This document shows positions 35,714 through 45,695 of a DNA stretch of 64,000 nucleotides, piece by piece. Numbering within the stretch: the first letter of the stretch is position 1; every line of letters begins with the position of its first letter. The notes below the pieces were generated by a model. That model saw nothing but the letters and a program-made list of their open reading frames with translations, was not told where the DNA came from and searched no databases. The stretch lies in contig JALBUN010000024.1 in assembly GCA_025174535.1 (NCBI GenBank), positions 62,001-126,000 on the forward strand, written 5' to 3'. A program made the translations under genes and the position numbers. Origin of the DNA: Cantharellus purpuraceus (Eukaryota; Basidiomycota; Agaricomycetes; Cantharellales; Hydnaceae).

Positions 35714-37187
35714 GACTTGGTCAGAGGATTGCGATGGGGGAAAAGTCTTGGGAGACCCAACCTTTCATATATTCGCAGCCACGCTTCGCGGTCGGTTCGC
35801 AGGCTGTGCTATTCTTTCCAGATGCTATGTAGACCAACCGCCTTATGGCTCATTGTGCTTATTCAGTTTACAGCGTGGCCAATGCGTTGAAAACTGTAAT
35901 TCACAGAATTGCCTAATTGAGACCAGATGACTTGCTTAATTGGAGCTTCGTTATGACGTCAAGCGGCAGAAATTGAGTCTTGCGAGTGCACCTATCTGCA
36001 TTAGTATCTAAAAGAGGGAGATCCTGGATCCTGCCCTGCGGTGCGTGGTATGACCCAATATGGCAGCCTATGCATGTCCGTTATGGTTTCTGGTCTTGCT
36101 AATAATGGAGACCACATAATACTACATTCAAGATTATGATTACAGACTATGACATTGGTCTGTGACGTGGAAGATGCATCACATCCTTGAAGGCAAAATG
36201 CAGAAGAAGTGAGGTCAGCTACTAAGACCCTGCTTTCACAGATTCTTCCATGGGTATCCTTGCAAAATGAGAACCCAATCATGCAGGCCATTTCCTCATT
36301 ATACCCCATTGGCACAGGGGACCTTGGCTGTTGAACAGCCTAGCCAGATACTCAGGAGAGCAGCGCCATGGGGTTTTCACCTCAGTTTGCTTCTCACATT
36401 AATTGGGAATGGGCACATTGTCCTGTTGTTATCACATTTAATGTTCAGACCCTGCTGGCTCATGTAGGCTGCATGCCGTCATGGAGAGGTGTTACATCCT
36501 GTAACACCAAGTCCACCTCCACCTCCACCATCTCCACCTCTGTCATCTCCACCTCTGTTATCTCCATGTCCATCAATCCTGAACTCCATTATTGTTCTCC
36601 TTATAAGTAGTTTCTTCTTATGGGTTACAACTAACCACCATCTTGGTTTGGACTTTGGTCTGAACTCTGAACTCCTTTCTGTGTTGTACTCCATATCTGT
36701 CTTATTGTTCTATCACTTTTAGTTTTATCATTCAATTCTCCACATACTTATATGTCTACTCTGTGTATGTTACAGTAGTTTGTATATTGACTAAGATTCA
36801 CCTCATTAACTTCTTGGTTGCTAGCTTCTTGACAAGTCCCTTTTTGACAAGTTGAACTCTGGATCCTTGATGTTAGGGATGGAAAACTCAGGGTTCAAAG
36901 GGAATAACTGGAGTTCAGCTGCTAGTGAAGAAGAGGTAGAGACTTTACCATTCCAGTTCAACTGGAAACAGAATGAGACAATAACTATTGAGTCAGATTG
37001 AGTGGACTTGGCTTCAACTTGTGTGTTGCACCCCCCCAGATTGTCGGTCCAATATTTCAGAGTTTGGAGTATGGAGTTGGATCAAGGATCTGGAGTTTGA
37101 CTTGTCAAGAAAGTACTTGTCAAGAAGCTAGCAACCAAGAAGTTGATGGGGCAAATCTTAGTCGATATATGAACTACTGTAATAGAC

Positions 37188-37691
37188 TGTTATGACTATA
37201 TTCATTAATGCCCAGATCCCCACACACATGAAATCTATACTCCATTTGGAAACCATCACATCTCCAATTATCTGTCTGATTGTCACCGCCGATCTTGCCC
37301 ATCTGTCTCCAGTTCCAATTGATGCATCAGCATCACCATAGGAACCCAGACATCCCTGTTGGACTCAGACATACTCATGTAAGGCCATCAGCCTTGGAGA
37401 CCCATCACCGGAGTAATTATTATTAGATTTCAAATATGTATTTAAGCCGTCCAACTGGGGACTTCATTCCCCAGTTCAAATATCAAATCACGCCTAGCTC
37501 CTAAGTCCGATCCTAACTATCTAAGTCATACTCTGTCTCTGAAATCTTGGACACCGGTAGTAGTGAGGGCACAGCACATAAGCTGAAGCCAAAGTCTGTT
37601 CTGACCTCCATGATGCACCCCAATTCCCACCCCGACTCCAACCCAATCTCCAACCCAATCTCTGACCCCCAATCGGATCTAGTGTGTAACA
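37188..37691 (+). mobile_element. Solo chromovirus LTR with TSD TAGAC
   Basis: A 504-bp copy of the LTR family of the element at 40160-49338 starts TGTTATGAC and ends GTGTAACA. It is flanked on both sides by TAGAC (37183-37187 and 37692-37696). It sits inside the right arm of the foldback structure and therefore inserted after it formed. Confidence 0.9.
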
Positions 37692-37897
37692 TAGACAGAG
37701 AGTAGCCCATAGAAGTATGTGGAGAATTGAATGCTGAAACTAAAACAATAAGACAATAAGACGGATATGGAGTACAACACAGAAAGGAGTTTGGAGTTCA
37801 GACCCAAGTCTGAACTAAACTAAGCAATACAAAAGAAGGAGGTTTGTTGTAACCCATAAGAAGAAATACTTATAAGGAGAAATAATAGAGTTTGGGG

Positions 37898-38152
37898 TTG
37901 ATGGAGGTGGAGTTGATGGAGGTGGAGTTGATGGAGGTGGAGTTGATGGAGGTGGAGTTGATGGAGGTGGAGTTGATGGAGGTGGAGTTGATGGAGGTGG
38001 AGTTGATGGAGGTGGAGTTGATGGAGGTGGAGTTGATGGAGGTGGAGTTGATGGAGGTGGAGTTGATGGAGGTGGAGTTGATGGAGGTGGAGTTGATGGA
38101 GGTGGAGTTGATGGAGGTGGAGTTGATGGAGGTGGAGTTGATGGAGGTGGAG
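37898..38152. repeat. 15-bp minisatellite, 17 copies
   Basis: The unit TTGATGGAGGTGGAG is repeated 17 times without visible variation over 255 bp. A multiple of three in length, it yields endless MEVEL on one strand and INSTS on the other; these frames are repeat by-products. Perfect homogeneity implies recent expansion. The corresponding place in the left arm (about 36510-36570) has only a few diverged units. Confidence 0.95.
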
Positions 38153-38361
38153 TTGACAGATAATGGAGATGCAGGAGATGGAGATCTGGAGATCAGACTT
38201 GGTGTTACAGGATGTAACAGTGTCTCCCTTCTAGATTGAGCCCATGAGATCTTAGTCAGCATCATGGGAAAATTGGCGGTATATGTGTTTGAGTTGGCGC
38301 ATGAGGCTGGCCAAATTATTAAATGCATGTTACCCCTCTCCTTATCCCTTACCACCATCTG

Positions 38362-39334
38362 ACATGCCCTCTGCTGAAGAACTTCATCAGCAATGTGCTG
38401 CATTGGATAAGTCGATTGCTGAGGCTGACACCGCAGAGAAAAAGAAGGTGGAGGAGGAGAAGAGGATCACGAGGGAGGTAGCAGCTTGTGAGAGGGCCAC
38501 TGAGGTGGCTAAAGTCAGGGCAGAGGCCATGAAGAAAAGGGCATTATCGAGGGTAGTTGTGAAAGGCAAGGAGGTGGATAAGGATCCAGATGAAGAATTC
38601 AAATTGGACCTTGTATGTGATATGTGCATCAAGCACGATGACGTGTGCAAGTGGGCAATGGTGAGTGAACATAGTGACTGGATGTTGGGATATCATACTG
38701 ATTATTACTTTTGTTTCCTAGACCAGGAAATCTCATCCTGCCTTGCATGCCAGACAAACCGGCTGAAATGTGAGGTAACAGGGAGTGCTCCTCCTGACAG
38801 AAATGTGATTGCAAGGAGGGCAGCAGTGCAGTGGATCCTTCTCCCAAATGTTGACAGACTAGGGTCACAAGTACAGGTCCTGCCATGGAAACTGTTCCTC
38901 CTGCATTGGTTGAAGCCATGCAGGATGTTAGTGTTGGTGTGGCTGTGGTGGCCTGTCAATTAATTGAGGTTTCTGAGCATGCCAAAAGGATGAACGTGGC
39001 TCTCCAGGGCATTGAGACCTATATGGGTGAGCTTGTGGGGATGTTCCATCATTATACGATGGGACAGAGATGGGGTCCACTCCAAAGGGAGTTGGATGTG
39101 CTGGAGTTGGAAGCTCTGGGTGCTGTATATGACATGGACTCAAACTCCTCAGGATCTTGGGACTCCTTGGAGAACCTCGATAGGTTGGATGATGAGAGGT
39201 GTTGGTCATGGGAGGAGATAGATAGGATGCTCAGGGAGCAGGAGTTGGAATTGGAGAATCCAGAGAAGGAGGGAACTGTGGATGGGGAATTGGAGGAGTC
39301 AGGTGTAGGAGAATCAGAGATAGAGGAGAAGTGA
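38362..39334 (+). pseudogene. Antisense accessory gene of diverged chromovirus C
   Basis: The first part (from MPSAEELHQQCAALDKS) is a charged coiled coil with a CDMCIKHDDVC cluster (C-x2-C-x6-C) and, about 30 residues later, CLACQTNRLKC (again C-x2-C-x6-C). A second frame (38885-39334) has helices then an acidic tail. Together they mirror the accessory genes of the other chromovirus copies: same position beside the chromodomain, same strand opposite to pol, same Cys6 layout and acidic end, but low sequence identity. The two parts are in different frames; an intron is possible, but I could not place one confidently. Confidence 0.6.
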
Positions 39335-39399
39335 TGTATCTAGAGAACGTGATGATGACTAGTGAATGACTGAGTTTCTTGGATAAAAACTGGAGTGAA

Positions 39400-40098
39400 T
39401 CAAAACAATATGGGGCTGGGTTTATGAGGATAAGCCTGGTGGAAATTGGAGATAATCTCCGTTGCATGTCCTAATTCTGAGGCTGGTAGCCAAGAGGTTT
39501 CTTCATCTGTTCCTTCATATCCTGCCCACTTGACAAGGTATTGCAGTTTACATTTTTGTCTCTTGTCAATCTTGGAGTCCAGTATCTGTGATATCTTGTA
39601 CTCTGGTTCTCCATCTATGATGACAGGAGGGACTGGAGTTGAGGGTTTGAGCATGGAAACATGGAAGATGGGGTGAATGGAGCGCATGCTTTCTTGTAGA
39701 TGGAGGGTAAAGGAGTTAGAGCCTGCTTGAGCAATGATTTTGAAAGAACCAAGGTATTTTTCTGATAGTTTCTTGGAAGGTCTCATGGTATGGATATTGT
39801 CAGATTTGATGAAAACCTTGTCTCCAACCTTGAAGTCTGGGGCCAGGGATCAGCAACAGTCAGTGGAGGTGGAGTATTGGAGTTGGGCATCGGAGATGGA
39901 CTTTCAAGGATGCTGATGGAGTTCATGGAGGTCCACAGCAAAGTTTTGAGCTCTTGAGGAAGTGAGGTCTCGTTCAGGATGTACAGAGATGTTTGGGTGA
40001 TAACCCTTGTTGGCAAAGAATGGAGATAAGCCAGTAGTGGCATTTGGAGCATTATTATATGCGAATTCTGTGAGTGGAAGTATGTAAGTACCCAAGGC
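39400..40098 (-). pseudogene. Integrase C-terminus and chromodomain of diverged chromovirus C
   Basis: On the minus strand, an integrase fragment (LTEFAYNNAPNATTGLSPFF, 39904-40095) is followed in another frame by KLSEKYLGSFKIIAQAGSNS and a chromodomain (YKISQILDSK ... LQYLVKWAGYEGTDEETSW, 39400-39786). The motifs are those of Ty3/Gypsy chromoviruses. Everything upstream of the integrase core is missing; sequence identity ends near 40098. About 60 bp farther on, the full-length element begins. Confidence 0.85.
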
Positions 40099-40159
40099 AC
40101 TTACTTATTATAGTATATAGCTAGATAGTTATAATTAATGTATGCAGCATTCCATTAAG

Positions 40160-40698
40160 TGTTATGACTATATTCATTAATGTCCAGATCCCTGTCCGAT
40201 CCACTCAGATCCCCATGCATATGAAATCTATACTCCATTTGGAAACCGCCGTCTCCATCTACCTGTCCGATTGTCACCGCCAATTCCACCCATCCATCTC
40301 TGGTTCCAATTGATGCATCAGCATCACCATAGGAACCCTGACATCCATCCCTGTTGGACTTGGACATGCTCATGTAAGGCCATCGGCCTCGGAGACCCAT
40401 CACTGGAGTAATTATTTTTAGATTTCAAATATGTATTTAAGTTGCCCGATTGGGGACTTCATTCCCCAGTTTGAATATTGAATCATGCCTGGTTCCTGAG
40501 TCTGATCCTAACTCTCTAAGTCGTACTCTGTCTCCAAAATCTCGGACACCGGTATCAGTGAGGGCACAGCACATAAGCTGAAGCCAAGTCCGTTCTGACC
40601 CCTGCAACGTACTCTGACTCCGACCCAACCTCCAACCTTGATCTCTGACCCAATCTCTGACCCAATCTCTGACCCCCAATCGGACCTAGTGCGTAACA
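40160..40698 (+). repeat. 5' LTR of the full-length chromovirus
   Basis: The 539-bp repeat has TG...CA ends. TTTAAGTTGCCCGATTGGGG near 40436 lies at the place corresponding to 49089 in the 3' LTR. The internal region starts at 40699; I could not identify a tRNA-complementary primer site with confidence. Confidence 0.9.
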
Positions 40699-40775
40699 GT
40701 ATATTTGAACTGCCATACTCACTCCTACAAATGCCATGATCCACCGCCAATTCTGAACGCGCACAAACTGTCGAG

Positions 40776-41873
40776 GTGCCCACCCCCAGCATCGACACCA
40801 TCCCCAAGGTCGTCGAAGAACCAACAGACCACATAGAGGCTGTCAATGAAGAAGACGACACTCCACCCTCTCCAAATCTGGCGCGAGCCATCTCCCTGCT
40901 CGCTAGCAGCATCTGTAACCCACAAGCCCCCAAGTCCTGGACCAAGGTCCAAGAACCTGACCCATTTGATGGCTCCGATCTGCGCAAGCTCCAGCCATTC
41001 TTGGTGCAATGCTGGTTGAATTTCTGTGACTGCCCCAACACATTCACATCCGACCGGGCGAAGGTCACCTTCGCCATGTCCTATCTCAAGGGCACCGCAC
41101 TGGACTACTTCGAGCCAGTGCTCATGGACGACTCCGATGACCTGATATGGTCAGAGGACTACTCCGACTTCATCTCCAAACTTCAGACCAATTTTGGTCC
41201 ATACAACCCTGAGGCTGATGCCAAGAATGAACTCGATCGACTTCAGATGAAGGAAAATCACAAAATTGCAAAATACATTGTGAGTTTCCAGCAGCTAGCT
41301 CCAAAAGTCCAATGGGGTGACACCGCACTCTGACGCCAATTTTACGTTGGACTCCCATCCTGCATCAAGGACAAGATATCATGCGTCGGTAAGCTGGATA
41401 CTTTGGCTACCCTTCGCAAGCTCGCCCAATCCATCGATGCCCATTATTGGGAACGTCAATCTGAGGTCTCCTGTGAAAATTCGGCCAACAACAAATCAGA
41501 CAAATCATCGGACAAGACCCCAAAGTCCAACAAGGGGTCCGATAAGCGGGCCACCACCAACTCAGGCCAGAAGTCAAACACTGGTAATGCTGCCGCTTCT
41601 GGTTCCAGACAGAACAATTCCGGCACCAGTAATAATACCGGAGCTCACAAGAGTACTCTGGACCTCTTCACCAAGCTGGGGAAGGACGGAAAACTCACCC
41701 AGCAGGAATGCCAGCGCCACATGGACAACAACCTCTGTCTGTTCTGCGGAAAGCCTGGTCACCAAGCCAAGGATTGCAACAAGGCAACCTCGTCCGCAGC
41801 AAAGGCAAAGGGCCATGCTGCCAACGCCATGACAGACAAGTCCGATGCTAAAGCGATGGACCAAAAAAAATAG
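40776..41873 (+). pseudogene. Gag (capsid and nucleocapsid) with one in-frame stop
   Basis: A single frame from MPTPSIDTIPKVVE to a TAG at 41871 is interrupted only by TGA at 41331-41333 (expected Arg between TAL and RQFY). It encodes a retrotransposon capsid region (EPDPFDGSDLRKLQPFLVQC, YLKGTALDYFEP), a Ser/Lys/Asn-rich linker and a CCHC zinc knuckle (CLFCGKPGHQAKDC, about 41739-41780) for RNA packaging. The last codons before the stop are a run of eight A. Confidence 0.9.
41864..41870 (+). promoter_or_regulatory. Putative -1 ribosomal frameshift heptamer A-AAA-AAA
   Basis: In the gag frame the sequence reads CAA AAA AAA TAG, an exact X-XXY-YYZ slippery site touching the stop codon. Slipping by -1 continues through ATA GTA AGC in a frame that stays open into the protease (LIDSSSTHC). 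Reverse transcriptase lies in that same frame. I did not identify a downstream pseudoknot. Confidence 0.6.
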
Positions 41874-43903
41874 TAAGCAGTCCTATAGCCTCCGTACAGG
41901 CTGAGGGCTGCATTGGTACTCCCTGTATGACAAACGAGGTCCGCCTGAACGCATCCACTCTTTTCCACTTCGACTCCCTTACCCTCCTCATCCACTCCAA
42001 CTCCATTCCCGATACCACTATTCAAGCGTTAATTGACTCCAGTTCTACTCACTGTTTCCTCAATTCCTCTTTTTCTGATTTACATAAACTCCATACATAA
42101 ACCATAACTCCAATACCACTCCGATTATTTGATGGCACTACTAATGCTGTTATTTCACGAGCTATAGATCTGTCTATCCGTTTTTCTGTCGGAGAAATCC
42201 AGAACCTTACATTCTATGTTACTCCGCTTGACTCCAGCTGTTCTGTGGTTCTCGGACATAACTGGCTCACCCGCTACAATCCGTTGATTGACTGGGCATT
42301 GGGCCATATCACATTCCGTTCTCCAGCACAGGCTGTGTCGTCCCCAACATCACCAGTAACTATAGGTGCGAAATTATCTTCTGCCTCCACTGACTCCGCT
42401 CTGATAGATACTCCGTCTACCCCTCTGTTCATATCGATGGTGGACGCTATGGTCTTCGCCAGACTAAGCAAACTGGATGGTTCTCACACATTCCAGGTCC
42501 ACCTCTCCAACCCGATATTCCTCGCCGCTCGTTCTGCCCGATCCACTCCACCAGACCTCTCTATGGTTCCCAAGGAGTATCATGAGTTCGCTGACGTGTT
42601 CAGCAAGTCTAAAGCCAACTCCCTAGCAGAACACCAACCATACGATCTCAAGATCAAACTGGATGACAACTCCACCCCTCCGCTTGGCCCTATCTACTTG
42701 CTATCCCAAAAAGAGCTACTGGCTCTCTGAACATTCATAGATGAGAACTTGGCCATGGGCTTCATCCACCCATCCCTATCTCCTCATGGAGCTCCAGTCC
42801 TATTTGTCTGCAAAAAAGACGGATCACTCCGTCTATGCGTCAACTTCCATGGACTCAACAAGATCACCAAGAAAGACCAATACCCCATACCCCACACCGC
42901 GGACCTACTCGAAAGTCCTCGAAAGGCTAAGATCTATCCCAAAATAGATCTCCGACATGCCTACCACCTAGTCTGCATCCGAGAAGGCAACGAATGGAAA
43001 ACGACCTTCCGCACACGATATGGATCTTTTGAGTGGTGCGTCATGCCCTTCGGACTAACCAATGTTCCGGCCGCCTTCCAGAGGTTCATGAATGACACCT
43101 TCGCTGACCTCCTCGATGTGACCGTCCTTGTTTACTTAGATGACATTCTGGTATATTCGGACAACGAAGGAGAACATCGGACACATGTCCAAGAGGTACT
43201 CCAACGTCTCCAAAAACATGGCCTCTTCACCCACGCTGACAAATGTGAATTCCACTCCAACTCGGTCAAATACCTAGGCTATATCCTCTCCCCGGCCGGA
43301 TTGACAATGTACAACGACAAAATCAAAGCCATACAGGAATGGCCAGAACCCTGGAAAGTCAAGGACATACAGTCCTTCCTAGGGTTTGCCAACTTCTACC
43401 ACCGCTTCATTCATGGCTACTCCAATATCACTGTTCCGCTCACCTGACTCACTAGGAAGGGTACCCAATGGAATTTCACTGATGAATGTAGACAGAGCTT
43501 TGAGACCTTGAAGAAGGCCTTTACTTCCGCTCCGATACTGACTCATTGGGTTCCAGACGTTCCTATCCTATTAGAGACCGACGCCTCCGACTATGCACTT
43601 GCCGCAATCCTGTCCATCATCTCTCCGGACGATGGACAAGTCCACCCGATTGCTTTTCACTCGTGTACATTTACACCCCCCGAATTGAACTATGACATCC
43701 ATGACAAAGAGCTCCTTGCCATATATGAAGCCTTCCGGATATGGAGACACTACCTTGAAGGCCCCTCCGATCCGGTGGATGTCATAACCAACCACAAGAA
43801 CTTGGAATACTTCTCCACAATGAAACTACTCACCCAGAGACAAGTCCGATGGTCCGAGTACCTATCTCAGTTCAATATCATTATCCGTTTCCATCCTGGT
43901 TGA
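41870..43903 (+). pseudogene. Pol: protease, reverse transcriptase and RNase H, with stops
   Basis: In one frame (-1 to gag) the order is protease (ALIDSSSTHCF, where the usual DSG or DTG is DSS), the linker VVLGHNWLTRYNPLIDW, reverse transcriptase ([35 protein letters not shown] and catalytic YLDDILVYS, about 43132-43158), and RNase H (LLETDASDYALAAIL, HDKELLAIYEAF). In-frame stops occur in the protease (TAA near 42098) and at 42728-42730, 43445-43447 and 43901-43903; the last three are TGA. With these stops and the altered protease active site this copy is not autonomous. Confidence 0.9.
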
Positions 43904-44002
43904 CTCGGAGCAAAGCCTGACACGTTAACTAGACGCTGGGACGTCTACCCTAAAGAGGGGAATAGCGACTATGCCACTGTAAACCCACACCACTTTCGTC
44001 CT

Positions 44003-45545
44003 GTGTTCACTAACGAGCAGCTGGCATCATCCCTACAAGCATCCACCCTCATGACTCCCACTCTCCAAGCTGTCACCATTATGGACATCAACCAACTCCA
44101 CTCCGACATCCACTCCAATCCAATCCTGTTGCAGTTAAACACTTGGACAACCCTTCCGATCCAAAATGGTCACTTGACCCTGAAGGACATCTCCGACACA
44201 ACAACTGGATATACGTCCCCGACGCCAACAGTCTCTGACTCCGAGTTTTGCAGTATTATCATGATCACCCAATCTCAGGCCATTTCAGGCAAAATCGCAC
44301 ACAAGGATTAATCCGACGAGACTATGTATGGCCAAAAATGCGGGAATACATTCAACACTACTGTAACTCCTGCACCACCTGTATGCACTCAAAATCGCAA
44401 AGGCACAAACCCTACGGAACGCTTAAGCAACTTCCGATCCTGGAGCAACCATGGAACTCCATCTCCATGGATTTCATAGAGAAGCTCCCCCCATTGCTTG
44501 GATACAACACCATACTCGTGATTGTCGACAGGTTCACTAAACAGTCACTATTCATTCTGATGCATGACACCATCACCTCCACCTCACTAGCTAAATTGTT
44601 TGTTCTCCACGTATTCTCTAAACACGGAGTCCCATTGCATGTCACGTCCGATCGGGGCTCAGAGTTTGTGTCCTCCTTCTTCCGCACACTAGGAAAGGCT
44701 CTCAACATGAAACTTCACTTCACCTCCGGATACCATCCTGAAGGAGACGGACAAACGGAACAAATGAATCAGTCCCTGGAACAATATCTCCAAATCTATT
44801 GTAACTATCAACAAGACAACTGGGCTGATCTACTTCTGATCGCAGAGTTTGCCTACAACAATGCTCCGAACGTGACTACCGGCATCTCTCCATTCTTTGC
44901 TAATAAAGGCTATCATCCAAACATCTCCATCCACCCTGAGAAAGAACTTGCCTCCACCAAAGCCCGCCAATTCGTAACTGACCTTGATCAACTACACCAA
45001 CATCTCCGAGAGACCATCTCTGATGCCCAGAAACAATATCAAGTCTCTGCAGACCGACGCCGCATTCCGGCTCTGGACCTGCAAATTGGAGACAAAGTAT
45101 TCGTTAAGGCCAAACACTTTCGGACCACCCGTCCATCGAAGAAACTCTCCGAGAAATACTTAGGTCCTTATGAGGTCATTGCTTGCGCAGGCAGCAGGTC
45201 CTTCACCCTCTGCATCCTGGGCCACTTCCGAGCAGTTCATCTGGTCTTCCATATATCAATGCTCAAACCCGCTACTACAAACGAGATCTCCGGTCGCACG
45301 CAACCTCCACCTCCCTGATCATCATTGAAGGAGACAATGAATATGAGATATCTGAGATCCTGGACTCGAAGATCGACCGTCGATACAAGTGCAAGCTCCA
45401 GTACTTAGTCAAATGGACTGGATACGAAGGCACCGATGAAGAGTCCTCATGGATCTCTGCGTCTGAACTTGATCACGCATCCGAATCTGTCTCTGACTTT
45501 CACTCCGCTTATCCAGACAAACCTGGCCCTCTTATAAATCCTTAA
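44003..45545 (+). pseudogene. Pol: integrase and chromodomain, frameshifted
   Basis: A deletion near 44110-44150 shifts the frame ahead of the integrase. The integrase frame (44248-45318) has the zinc-binding H-H-C-C region (YYHDHPISGHF ... CNSCTTC) and the DDE triad context (MDFIEKLP, TSDRGSEFVSSFF, GYHPEGDGQTEQ). A second small frameshift near 45313 separates it from the chromodomain (EYEISEILDSKIDRRYKC, LQYLVKWTGYEGTDEESSW, about 45330-45520). Chromodomains of this class bind histone marks and guide integration to heterochromatin (known for chromoviruses). Confidence 0.9.
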
Positions 45546-45695
45546 GTCCCATTACTAATGCTAATTCTATTATTTCGCATCGTCATTTTATTACAAGTCA
45601 CAAGGGAAATTACCAACCTAAAATACTCCAGAGGAATATCACTCCGAATCATTTTTCTCCACTCCGAAACTTATAATCATTCTCATTTTTTACTT

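Larger units (their letters stand above)
36490..38219. mobile_element. Large inverted-repeat (foldback) structure
   Basis: Two arms of 350-400 bp are reverse complements. The outer ends are TGTTACATCC at 36490 and its complement ending at 38219. Shared inner words include CTTATAAGTA, TTGTGTTGTACTCCATAT and CTTGGTTGCTAGCTTCTTGAC. The centre is about 36880-37070. The right arm is lengthened by a solo LTR (37188-37691) and a 15-bp minisatellite. The centre shares the chromovirus LTR word AAGTTGAAGCCAAGTCC, so the arms may be head-to-head LTRs of the diverged chromovirus next door (inference). Confidence 0.7.

Noticed and set aside
37898..38152. CRISPR-like array
   Set aside because: Units are contiguous with no spacers, and the genome is eukaryotic.
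37892..38403. Frames MEVEL-repeat and INSTS-repeat
   Set aside because: Produced by the 15-bp minisatellite; no start context or conserved flanks.
40508..41077. Minus-strand 189-codon frame over the 5' LTR and gag start
   Set aside because: It overlaps the well-supported LTR and gag on the other strand and has no independent conserved motif.
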